Part shown: in pieces, positions 40,124 through 47,943 of the stretch
How the letters are laid out: each line of letters starts with the position of its first letter
How positions within the stretch are numbered: the stretch's first letter is position 1
Origin: Bacteroidales bacterium
GTDB taxonomy: Bacteria > Bacteroidota > Bacteroidia > Bacteroidales > UBA7960
DNA length: 64,000 nt
Assembly (NCBI GenBank): GCA_007118495.1
Contig: SKRM01000026.1
Coordinates: 1-64,000 of the forward strand
Direction: 5' to 3'
Notes under the pieces: model-generated
What the model saw: only the letters and a program-made list of their open reading frames with translations
Databases searched by the model: none
Told to the model about the DNA's origin: nothing
Position numbers and translations under genes: made by a program

Positions 40124-41551
40124 ATGATCTACTACCCTGAGAAATATGCCATTGAAGATAAGAGGATGCAAGCTTTTATTGACCCTGACGAAATTTGGGG
40201 CTACCTGAACAGGGTTAAAGCTGATAAAAGCAGGGTAAGAGAAGTAATCAAATCTTCACTTGACAAGAAAAGGCTTTCATTGGAAGAAACCGCTGTATTG
40301 CTTAATACCACTGATCATGAGCTGATTGAAGAGATTAAAGAAGGTGCACGCACTTTGAAAGAAAAGGTCTATGGTGAGCGCATTGTTCTTTTCGCCCCCC
40401 TTTATGTTGGTGACTTGTGTACCAACAACTGCCAATATTGCGGATTCAGAAGCACCAACAAAGGAATCCAAAGGTTAACACTCAGCAGTAATGAATTAAT
40501 TGAAGAGACCACGGCTCTGATTGATCAGGGGCACAAACGCCTTATTCTTGTGTATGGAGAGCATCCAAAGTATTCGGCCGAATTCATTGCCGAGACAGTG
40601 CGGGTTGTATATGGTGTAAAGCATGGTAATGGAGAGATCAGGCGCGTTAACATCAATGCAGCACCATTCGATATTCCCGGATTCAGAATCATTAAAGATG
40701 CAGGGATCGGTACCTTTCAGATTTTTCAGGAAACATATCATGAGCCCACCTACAAAAAGGTGCACCTGGGTGGCTTAAAACGAAATTACGACTGGAGGCT
40801 TACTGCACTTGACCGTGCGCAAGAAGCCGGCATCGACGATGTGGGTATAGGAGCACTTTTCGGACTATATGACTGGCGGTTTGAAGTTATGGCACTGGTT
40901 CGGCATGTAAACCACTTTGAAGCCGTGTACAATGTGGGTCCCCACACAATTTCATTTCCCCGGATACAGAATGCGCTCTCACTTGATATATCGAAAGAAC
41001 ATCTTGTAAAGGATGATGAGTTTGTGAGACTGGTTTCAGTGCTGAGGCTCGCCGTTCCCTATACCGGGATGATTCTTACAGCCAGAGAGCCTGCCGAAAT
41101 CCGTGACCAGATACTCAGGTTTGGGGTATCTCAAATTGATGGTGGAACCAACCTTGAGCTTGGAGGATATTCAAAAGGCAAGCAAGAAGTGCAAGATCTG
41201 AGCAGGGAACAGTTTCAGATAAACGACAACAGATCGCTTTCAGATATCATGGACGAATTGATAAAAACAGGTTATATTCCTTCATTTTGTACTGCCTGCT
41301 ACCGTCTGGGACGAACAGGAGAGCATTTTATGGAATTTTCGGTACCGGGCTTTATTAAAAGGTATTGTTCGCCCAATGCACTCCTGACTTTGGCTGAATA
41401 CCTTGAAGATTACGGACGTGATGACACCAAAGAGGCTGGCTATAAACTTATTGATGAGAAGGTGAAGGAGTTGTCCAAACACCAGAAGGTTGACAAACTT
41501 AAAGAAAAGCTGGGAGAGGTTAAACAAGGGAAAAGAGATCTTTACTTCTAA
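40124..41551 (+). CDS. hydG: [FeFe]-hydrogenase maturase HydG (tyrosine lyase, radical SAM)
   Basis: The product is 475 aa. The radical-SAM motif is CTNNCQYC (about 105-112) and the C-terminal auxiliary-cluster motif begins CTACYRLGRTGEHFMEF (about 388), with a further Cys after 22 residues, as in HydG but not ThiH. HydG cleaves tyrosine to deliver CO and CN- ligands to the H-cluster via an Fe(CO)2CN synthon. HydE and HydF are not in the window. It has its own promoter and is followed by two TM1266-type small regulators and an Rrf2 gene. Confidence 0.96.
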   Translation: MIYYPEKYAIEDKRMQAFIDPDEIWGYLNRVKADKSRVREVIKSSLDKKRLSLEETAVLLNTTDHELIEEIKEGARTLKEKVYGERIVLFAPLYVGDLCTNNCQYCGFRSTNKGIQRLTLSSNELIEETTALIDQGHKRLILVYGEHPKYSAEFIAETVRVVYGVKHGNGEIRRVNINAAPFDIPGFRIIKDAGIGTFQIFQETYHEPTYKKVHLGGLKRNYDWRLTALDRAQEAGIDDVGIGALFGLYDWRFEVMALVRHVNHFEAVYNVGPHTISFPRIQNALSLDISKEHLVKDDEFVRLVSVLRLAVPYTGMILTAREPAEIRDQILRFGVSQIDGGTNLELGGYSKGKQEVQDLSREQFQINDNRSLSDIMDELIKTGYIPSFCTACYRLGRTGEHFMEFSVPGFIKRYCSPNALLTLAEYLEDYGRDDTKEAGYKLIDEKVKELSKHQKVDKLKEKLGEVKQGKRDLYF

Positions 41552-41563
41552 ATATTTTCAGTT

Positions 41564-41830
41564 ATGCAAAAAACCATGATTCTTGGAATATTGGTATTTG
41601 ATCGCATCAAAGAGGCTGGCCGTACCCAGGAGGTGCTCAGCAAGCATGCAGAAATTATCAGAACACGATTGGGCTTCCATGAATTGTCCGAATCAGTCTG
41701 TAGCAGGGTAGGAACTATTCTGTTGATTTTACAGGGTGAATCTGAAAAATGGGTACAACTTGAAAAAGACCTGGAAGAGATTGGAGGCGTCGAAATCAAA
41801 AAAATGACCTTTGACTATATGTTTAAATAA
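41564..41830 (+). CDS. TM1266-type putative iron-only hydrogenase system regulator, copy 1
   Basis: The product is 88 aa. The sequence (ILGILVFDRIKEAGRTQEVL ... TRLGFHE ... ILLILQGES) matches the small ACT/NikR-like family annotated as putative iron-only hydrogenase system regulator (TIGR03959-type), usually found beside hydE/F/G. It probably folds as a beta-alpha-beta ligand-binding unit without a DNA-binding domain. It lies 12 bp after hydG and 11 bp before a paralogue. Ligand and partner are unknown. Confidence 0.8.
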   Translation: MQKTMILGILVFDRIKEAGRTQEVLSKHAEIIRTRLGFHELSESVCSRVGTILLILQGESEKWVQLEKDLEEIGGVEIKKMTFDYMFK

Positions 41831-41841
41831 ACCGTTATACC

Positions 41842-42093
41842 ATGTCTGAAATCAGAATATTGGGCGTACTCGTAGAAACCAGGAGCCAGGCTGCGGATAA
41901 GGTACAGGAAGTGCTTACCAAATATGGTTGTAGTGTAAAAACGCGTCTTGGATTACATGTTCAGGAAACGGCAGGTTGTCAGGGCTGTGGACTGATCTTG
42001 CTTGAACTGACCGGAAGCGCTGACGAATGCATTCGTCTCGAAAATGAATTATGGGCGCTTGATGGTGTCAGGGTCCAAAAAATGGTATTTTAA
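41842..42093 (+). CDS. TM1266-type putative iron-only hydrogenase system regulator, copy 2
   Basis: The product is 83 aa and clearly paralogous to the preceding gene (both have ILG.LV..R......VL.K......TRLG.H and ILL.L.G). It differs by a Cys-rich loop TAGCQGCGLIL (Cys about 50 and 53), where copy 1 has a single Cys (VCSRVGTIL), so it could bind metal or an Fe-S cluster. Two adjacent different copies suggest a heterodimer or different ligands. Typical genomes have one copy as far as I recall. Confidence 0.8.
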   Translation: MSEIRILGVLVETRSQAADKVQEVLTKYGCSVKTRLGLHVQETAGCQGCGLILLELTGSADECIRLENELWALDGVRVQKMVF

Positions 42094-42122
42094 CAAACTC
42101 AACCATGTAAAAACAAACTACT

Positions 42123-42530
42123 ATGGCAAAATTGGTCTACTTTTCTGAAGCTGCTTCCCTGGCATTGCATGCCATGGTGCTTATTGCTAAAACTGATACC
42201 CATATTAACGTAAACACCCTGGCCGCTGAAATGGAAGCTTCAAGAAACCATCTGGCTAAAGTGCTTCAACAACTGGTAAAACACAATTTTCTTAAATCGG
42301 TGAGGGGGCCCAGCGGGGGCTTTATGCTTAGTAAAAAACCTGACCAGATATCCATTTTGGAGATATATGAAGCCATTGAAGGGAAGATTGATGTCCCCGA
42401 ATGTCCGCTTGACAGAAAAATATGCCCATTTGACAAATGTCTGATGAACAATCTTGTCAATGATGTTACCATGCAATTCAAAAATTATTTTGAAGGGCAA
42501 ACCCTTGAAGATTTTGTGACACGCTCATAG
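42123..42530 (+). CDS. Rrf2-family transcriptional regulator with Cys cluster
   Basis: The product is 135 aa. A winged helix (about 1-80) shows NVNTLAAEMEASRNHLAKVLQQL and the Rrf2 motif VRGPSGGFMLSKKP. A Cys-triad follows (ECPLDRKICPFDKC, spacing C-x6-C-x4-C, about 92-104), near the IscR/NsrR/RsrR cluster position but with different spacing, so an Fe-S cofactor is likely. It should regulate iron-sulfur, redox or hydrogenase genes. It lies 29 bp after the second TM1266-type gene and 8 bp before dxs, whose product is also linked to an Fe-S-dependent pathway. Confidence 0.88.
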   Translation: MAKLVYFSEAASLALHAMVLIAKTDTHINVNTLAAEMEASRNHLAKVLQQLVKHNFLKSVRGPSGGFMLSKKPDQISILEIYEAIEGKIDVPECPLDRKICPFDKCLMNNLVNDVTMQFKNYFEGQTLEDFVTRS

Positions 42531-42538
42531 GGATTTTC

Positions 42539-44494
42539 ATGAGTTTACAGGCTGGAAATCTGCTTTCCCGAATACAATACCCTTCTGACCTGAAGGCGCT
42601 GACTTATGATGAGCTGGCTGAGTTATGCAATGAACTTCGGCAATTTATCATTGAATCGGTAAGCCTTAATCCGGGTCACTTTGGTGCCAGCCTTGGCGTG
42701 GTTGAATTGACAGTTGCCATTCACCGCACTTTTAATACTCCTGATGATAAATTGATCTGGGATGTTGGTCATCAGGCCTATGCGCACAAAATACTTACAG
42801 GGCGCAGAGACAGTTTTCATACAAACAGAAAATACAAGGGGATAAGCGGGTTTCCAAAAATGGATGAAAGCCCTTATGATGCCTTTGGTACAGGCCATTC
42901 ATCAACCAGTATTTCAGCTGCACTTGGCATGGCCATTGCCAGTAAGCTCAAAGGAGATGAACGTCAGCATATAGCTGTAATTGGTGATGGTAGTATGACA
43001 GCTGGGCTAGCCTTCGAAGCATTGAATCATGCAGGTGTATCCAATACCAATATATTGATCATTCTTAATGACAATGGCATCTCAATTGACCAGAGTGTGG
43101 GTGCCCTGAAAGAATCGCTGACGGATATCTCAGCGTCAAAAACCTATAACAAATTCAAGGATGATGTCTGGCGCATGCTTGGTGGTATTGGCAAAGCCGG
43201 TCCGCAGGCACGCAGGGCCATTCAGAAGGTCGAGGGAGCTATCAAGTCAACCTTGTTTAAACAAAGCAACTTTTTTGAATCTCTTAAGATCAGATATTTT
43301 GGACCGGTCGATGGCCACAATGTCAAACACCTTACGAGCATATTAACAGACCTGAAAGAAATTCGCGGACCCAAGCTCTTGCATGTTGTAACAGTTAAGG
43401 GCAAAGGATATCCATTTGCTGAAGAGCACCAGACCCGTTTTCATGCACCGGGTTTGTTCAACCCAAAAACGGGTGAGATTCAGATAAGTAAAGATGATAC
43501 AGACCAACCGGCCAGGTACCAGGATGTATTCGGGCATACCGTACTTGAGCTTGCCGTAAATGATACGCGCGTAGTTGGGATCACACCCGCCATGCCAACA
43601 GGTTGCTCGTTAAATATCATGATGGGTGAGATACCTGAACGAACCTTTGATGTGGGTATTGCCGAACAACATGCTGTTACCTTTGCAGCAGGTCTTGCAT
43701 CGCAGGGATTGATTCCTTTTTGTAATATATATTCCAGTTTTTTTCAAAGAGCCTATGATCAGTTGGTACATGACGTAGCCCTTCAGAAGCTTCCAGTGGT
43801 CTTTTGTCTGGATAGGGCAGGACTGGTGGGTGAAGATGGCCCGACGCACCATGGTGCCTTTGACCTGTCTTTTCTGCGATGTATACCCAACCTGGTTATT
43901 GCTTCGCCCATGGATGAAGAAGAGATGCGCAACCTGATGTATACGGCCTATCTTGATCGCAGCAGACCTTTTGTTATCAGGTATCCGAGAGGACGAGGGG
44001 TTTTGAAAGATTGGCAAACCCCATTCAGAAAACTCACAACAGGCAAGGGCCGCAAATTGAAAGACGGCAAAAATATCGCACTGATAGCCTTCGGACCTGT
44101 AGGAAATGAAGGATTGGCAGCCTGCCAGAAACTGCAGGATGAGGGTTTGGGGTCTGTTGCATTTTATGACCTGCGTTTTCTGAAACCACTTGATGATGCA
44201 CTGCTGCATGAGGTATTTTCAGCCTACCAGCTTGTATTGACTCTTGAAGACAATACCATATCGGGTGGGATGGGCAGTGCTTTGCTTGAATTTATGTCAG
44301 ATAATGGTTACCTGGTAAGACTTAAGCGTCTGGGCATCCCCGACCGCTTTGTTTCACACGGAAAACCCCACGAGTTATATGCTGAGTGTGGATTTGACAG
44401 GGAGTCTATATATACAACCTTGTTGGAGCTTAGTTCGGTTATGAACCCACCCAAAGGAGAAAAAGAAATAAAGTATGTACGATTCAATCACTGA
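42539..44494 (+). CDS. dxs: 1-deoxy-D-xylulose-5-phosphate synthase
   Basis: The product is 651 aa. The thiamine-diphosphate motif runs from IGDGSMTAG (about 150) to NDNGISID (about 180). GHQAYAHK (about 80) carries the active-site His, and the transketolase pyrimidine domain contains DVGIAEQHAVTFAAG (about 365). It condenses pyruvate and glyceraldehyde 3-phosphate, the first step of the MEP isoprenoid pathway (whose late enzymes are Fe-S proteins). It is cytosolic. The 3' end overlaps the ZIP transporter start by 20 bp. Confidence 0.97.
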   Translation: MSLQAGNLLSRIQYPSDLKALTYDELAELCNELRQFIIESVSLNPGHFGASLGVVELTVAIHRTFNTPDDKLIWDVGHQAYAHKILTGRRDSFHTNRKYKGISGFPKMDESPYDAFGTGHSSTSISAALGMAIASKLKGDERQHIAVIGDGSMTAGLAFEALNHAGVSNTNILIILNDNGISIDQSVGALKESLTDISASKTYNKFKDDVWRMLGGIGKAGPQARRAIQKVEGAIKSTLFKQSNFFESLKIRYFGPVDGHNVKHLTSILTDLKEIRGPKLLHVVTVKGKGYPFAEEHQTRFHAPGLFNPKTGEIQISKDDTDQPARYQDVFGHTVLELAVNDTRVVGITPAMPTGCSLNIMMGEIPERTFDVGIAEQHAVTFAAGLASQGLIPFCNIYSSFFQRAYDQLVHDVALQKLPVVFCLDRAGLVGEDGPTHHGAFDLSFLRCIPNLVIASPMDEEEMRNLMYTAYLDRSRPFVIRYPRGRGVLKDWQTPFRKLTTGKGRKLKDGKNIALIAFGPVGNEGLAACQKLQDEGLGSVAFYDLRFLKPLDDALLHEVFSAYQLVLTLEDNTISGGMGSALLEFMSDNGYLVRLKRLGIPDRFVSHGKPHELYAECGFDRESIYTTLLELSSVMNPPKGEKEIKYVRFNH

Positions 44495-45299
44495 TAGCCA
44501 ACAAATATGGATTGCCTTCGGACTGACCTTATTTGCAGGTCTTTCAACAGGAATTGGCAGCGCCATAGCATTCTTTGCGAAAAGGACAAACACCAAGTTT
44601 TTGTCCATTGCGCTGGGTTTTTCAGCCGGGGTTATGATATACCTGTCATTTGTTGAGATTTTTCCGAAATCAAGGGAGATATTGTCTGATGAAGTTGGCC
44701 CCCAGCTAGGCTATCTGTACACCGTAATGGCTTTTTTTATAGGGATGCTACTGATAGCTTTCATCGACAAATTGGTTCCTGCCTTTGAGAACCCCCATGA
44801 GCTCAAGCGCGTAGAGCAAATCAGAGACAGCGAATACGTCAAGAATAAAAAGCTCTACAGAATGGGTCTTATGTCTGCTGTGGCCATTACCATACACAAT
44901 TTTCCGGAAGGCCTTGCTACGTTTTTGGCCGCACTTCAGGATATCAGGCTTGGATTGCCCATTGCCGTGGCCATTGCCATACACAACATTCCCGAGGGTA
45001 TTGCCATTTCTGTTCCTATCTATCATGCAACCGGCAGCCGTAAAAAAGCTTTCATGTATTCTTTTCTGTCGGGCCTGGCCGAACCCCTGGGTGCACTTGT
45101 GGGTTTTTTCATCCTCATGCCTTTTATGAGTCAGACATTGTTTGGCTTCATGTTTGCATCGGTTGCCGGGATTATGGTTTTTATTTCGGTTGATAACCTC
45201 TTGCCTGCAGCGCGCGAATACGGTGAGCCCCATCTTTCAATATACGGTTTAACACTGGGCATGGCCGTTATGGCCGTCAGCCTGGTATTTTTTCTGTGA
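44475..45299 (+). CDS. ZIP family metal transporter (ZupT-like)
   Basis: The product is 274 aa with about 8 membrane helices. The two metal-binding helices are explicit: HNFPEGLATFLAAL (about 140) and HNIPEGIAISVPIY (about 175), as in ZupT, which takes up zinc, iron or manganese. The start lies 20 bp inside dxs in another frame. Metal specificity is not visible from sequence. It may supply iron for the Fe-S-rich neighbourhood, which is inference. Confidence 0.92.
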   Translation: MYDSITDSQQIWIAFGLTLFAGLSTGIGSAIAFFAKRTNTKFLSIALGFSAGVMIYLSFVEIFPKSREILSDEVGPQLGYLYTVMAFFIGMLLIAFIDKLVPAFENPHELKRVEQIRDSEYVKNKKLYRMGLMSAVAITIHNFPEGLATFLAALQDIRLGLPIAVAIAIHNIPEGIAISVPIYHATGSRKKAFMYSFLSGLAEPLGALVGFFILMPFMSQTLFGFMFASVAGIMVFISVDNLLPAAREYGEPHLSIYGLTLGMAVMAVSLVFFL

Positions 45300-45301
45300 T
45301 T

Positions 45302-46360
45302 TCAGGGATAGGTGATGAGAAAGCTGTCTAGAAAACCATGGTCTCTGAGCCTGCTTCTGAGCGCAATGGCCTGCTCTCTTTCAGGAAAATTACCTATACT
45401 TATTTTATAAAGCGTCCGGCGGTTCTCTTTGCTCACGTGGATATAAACCGGATGCCCGAACTGATGCTGATAGCCTGAAGCAATTTCGGCCAGCCTGTCA
45501 GGATTTGTAAAAGTAACCATTTGGATGCCAATGCCTCGCGGCCTTACCTCTTGAAGATCAACATTATAGTACCCTTCTTCAAGTTTTCTGAGATCGGGAG
45601 GATCAAGTCGCTGGTTCAGCATTTCGGTTTCTTTTTCCCAAACCTCTTCTTTTCTGGCCGGTTGGTGGGGAGTGACGGCTTTTGCCAAATATGTGGCGGC
45701 CTCATCTTCTTGCCCCAGTGCCACATATGTCTGTCCAAGAAAATAGAAAAGTTCCCCATCGTCTTCAAAGGTGTTTTTTGCCAATAAAAGGTCAGACAGG
45801 GCTTCTGCAAACAGACCGGTTAAATATCTGGCTTTGCCACGATATAGATATGCATCGGCAAAGCCGGGATTCAGGCGCAGCGCCACATCAAAATCCTGAA
45901 GCGCCCTGCCATATTCTTCAACTGACAGGTAGGCGAGCCCACGTTGAAAGAACGAATAATGATCCGGACTAATTCTGATGGCCTCACTGAAATAATGTAT
46001 GGCTTCATGATATTGACCAAGCGATGATTTTGCTAATCCTATAAAATAATTAGCCTGCTCTGCCATCTTTCCATCCATTCTGATGGCTGTCTCAAAGTCT
46101 GTGAGGGCATCTGCATATTGCGCAAGTTCAATGAGCGCCAGGCCACGGTAAAGATATGCGTCTGTATGCAGGGGGTCGAGGCGGATGGCTTCATTGAAGT
46201 GTTCAAGGGCTTTGGAAAAATCATTGGCTACACCTTTTCTAATACCTTCGCTGAAAGCTTCTCTGGCCATTCTGATCTCACGGTCAGTAGGCTGCTCCAA
46301 TATCCCGCTAAAAGAAGCAGGCATAAAAAGCAGCATGAGATAAATGCCGATTGTTGTCAT
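45302..46360 (-). CDS. Secreted TPR-repeat protein with C-terminal SPOR domain
   Basis: The product is 352 aa with a short signal-like N-terminus (about 1-20). Six or so tetratricopeptide repeats follow (about 30-235), e.g. ALEHFNEAIRLDPLHTDAYLYRG and ALQDFDVALRLNPGFADAYLYRG. The C-terminal 75 residues (IGIQMVTFTNPDRLAEIASGY to the end) form a SPOR fold, which binds denuded glycan strands of peptidoglycan. A periplasmic scaffold role in the cell wall is likely. It is convergent with the ZIP gene (2-bp gap). Confidence 0.85.
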   Translation of the reverse strand: MTTIGIYLMLLFMPASFSGILEQPTDREIRMAREAFSEGIRKGVANDFSKALEHFNEAIRLDPLHTDAYLYRGLALIELAQYADALTDFETAIRMDGKMAEQANYFIGLAKSSLGQYHEAIHYFSEAIRISPDHYSFFQRGLAYLSVEEYGRALQDFDVALRLNPGFADAYLYRGKARYLTGLFAEALSDLLLAKNTFEDDGELFYFLGQTYVALGQEDEAATYLAKAVTPHQPARKEEVWEKETEMLNQRLDPPDLRKLEEGYYNVDLQEVRPRGIGIQMVTFTNPDRLAEIASGYQHQFGHPVYIHVSKENRRTLYKISIGNFPEREQAIALRSRLRDHGFLDSFLITYP

Positions 46361-46415
46361 GGTTTTTAAATGATATTGTTATACAGCCGTATTATACAAA
46401 TATAATCAATAATTA

Positions 46416-47291
46416 CTATGACGAAGCTGCCTTTGCCTTGCAGTAATCACTGGCTTTGGTATTGAGCATATGCACGAAAACGGTGGTTTCGCGGTTTTGG
46501 TAGGTTTTGTCCTTGAATCGGGAAACCCACCTGATACCCTGGATTGTGTTTGACAGAAAGACCTCATCGGCCAAATTCAGGTCTTTGGGTGTAATGGGCT
46601 TTTCTTTTACGTGTATACCCTTATCACTGAATATGCCTAGCATTACACTTCGCATAACACCATCCACACAGCCTTCGCTTAATGGTGGGGTGATAATCTC
46701 CTGGTTTTTTATGATGAATATGTTTGAACTTGTTGATTCAACAATGCCCCCATGGTCATTGACCAGGATGCATTCGCCCAGACCCTGATCACGTTTGTAT
46801 ATGCCGGCCATGACGTAGATCAGGGCACTGATTGCTTTCAGGTTAGACAGTTTGTTTGTTGATTTGGGAATTTCTGTGTACAGACTTACCTCAAGCCCCC
46901 TCGTATTCAAAGAAAAGAATGGGCTGTCAAGGTTTTCTGACTCAATGAGCCATGATGCCGTATTTGTAAGCGGTGTGTAAAGTCCGCCGGCATTTCTGAA
47001 CAATGAATACCGTATTCTTGCCGGCCCATGATCAGGATGGTTCTGATAGTACAGTGACAGGATATCATTCTCAAACCGCTCCTGGTCCCAGCTGTTCCCG
47101 ACATTCATATGCAACAATCTGGCCGATTCTGAAATACGTCTGAAGTGCTTCTCCGACCACAGGATTATTCCTTTTTCTATTCTGATGGTTTCAAAGATCC
47201 CATCACCATAGCGAAATGCCCTGTTGTCAGGTTGTAACCGGAATTCATCCCTTTCAAGGATATTTCCGTTGTATGATAGCAGCTGCTCCAT
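46416..47291 (-). CDS. Class IV PLP-dependent aminotransferase / aminodeoxychorismate lyase-like
   Basis: The product is 291 aa. Family IV features are FRYGDGIFETIRIEKG (about 26), the PLP Lys in SNLKAISALIYVMAG (about 153), ESTSSNIFII (about 190) and LSEGCVDGVMRSVML (about 210). Candidates are PabC, branched-chain or D-amino-acid transaminase; motifs alone do not separate them, and no folate or BCAA genes are adjacent. It is cytosolic. It is followed on the same strand by the TPR-SPOR gene. Confidence 0.9.
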   Translation of the reverse strand: MEQLLSYNGNILERDEFRLQPDNRAFRYGDGIFETIRIEKGIILWSEKHFRRISESARLLHMNVGNSWDQERFENDILSLYYQNHPDHGPARIRYSLFRNAGGLYTPLTNTASWLIESENLDSPFFSLNTRGLEVSLYTEIPKSTNKLSNLKAISALIYVMAGIYKRDQGLGECILVNDHGGIVESTSSNIFIIKNQEIITPPLSEGCVDGVMRSVMLGIFSDKGIHVKEKPITPKDLNLADEVFLSNTIQGIRWVSRFKDKTYQNRETTVFVHMLNTKASDYCKAKAASS

Positions 47292-47309
47292 AACCTTTAT
47301 CCTGATGTA

Positions 47310-47918
47310 TTAAAATACATATTGCAGAAAACTTAAAAAGAGCGCCGGATCTAATACTGTTGTAAATACTACTCCAAAAATAGCCCCCCAGAAATGCACA
47401 TCGTGACCCACATTGTCTGTGCCCCTCCTGGCCATATAGGCTGAGTATACAAGATAAAGCAGCCCGAAAATAAATGCTGGAATAGGTACGGGGAAAAATA
47501 TAAACATTACCGATCCCTGGGGGTAAAGCAGTATGCTTGAAAATAATACGGCTGATACGGCTCCACTGGCACCAACTGCGTTGTAATAATGATTTTTGTT
47601 GTGCTTAAAGTATGAAGGAATGACACTGCAGACAAGTCCTGAAATGTATAACAGCACAAAGAATAATCCACCGATCTTACCAAAATGGACCATAAACATG
47701 GCTTCAACATTGCGACCAAATGAATACAACACAAACATATTCACCAGCAGATGCATATAGTCAACATGCAGCAGACCATAGCTCAGGAACCGGTAGAATT
47801 GCTTTTTACGCCTGATCTCATAAGCATTGAACTTCATGCGTTCAAAAGCTATCCCATGACCAAAGCCTGAAATACTTACCAGAACAGTAGCCAGAATAAT
47901 AAACAGTGTAATACTCAT
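47310..47918 (-). CDS. Rhomboid-family intramembrane serine protease
   Basis: The product is 202 aa with six predicted helices. Catalytic features are HLLVNMFVLY (HxxxN, about 58), the Ser of GASGAVSAVLF (about 120) and the His in HDVHFWGAIFG (about 175). It cleaves transmembrane substrates in the inner membrane. It lies 25 bp downstream of the S41 protease gene on the same strand. A second, divergent rhomboid gene (49749) sits on the other side of that protease gene. Confidence 0.92.
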   Translation of the reverse strand: MSITLFIILATVLVSISGFGHGIAFERMKFNAYEIRRKKQFYRFLSYGLLHVDYMHLLVNMFVLYSFGRNVEAMFMVHFGKIGGLFFVLLYISGLVCSVIPSYFKHNKNHYYNAVGASGAVSAVLFSSILLYPQGSVMFIFFPVPIPAFIFGLLYLVYSAYMARRGTDNVGHDVHFWGAIFGVVFTTVLDPALFLSFLQYVF

Positions 47919-47943
47919 ATGATTTGTGTAAAGGTATTAAGCC

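Noticed and set aside
44475-44494. Possible frameshift/fusion between dxs and the ZIP transporter
   Set aside because: Both proteins are full length with intact termini; the 20-bp overlap is in different frames and is simple gene packing.
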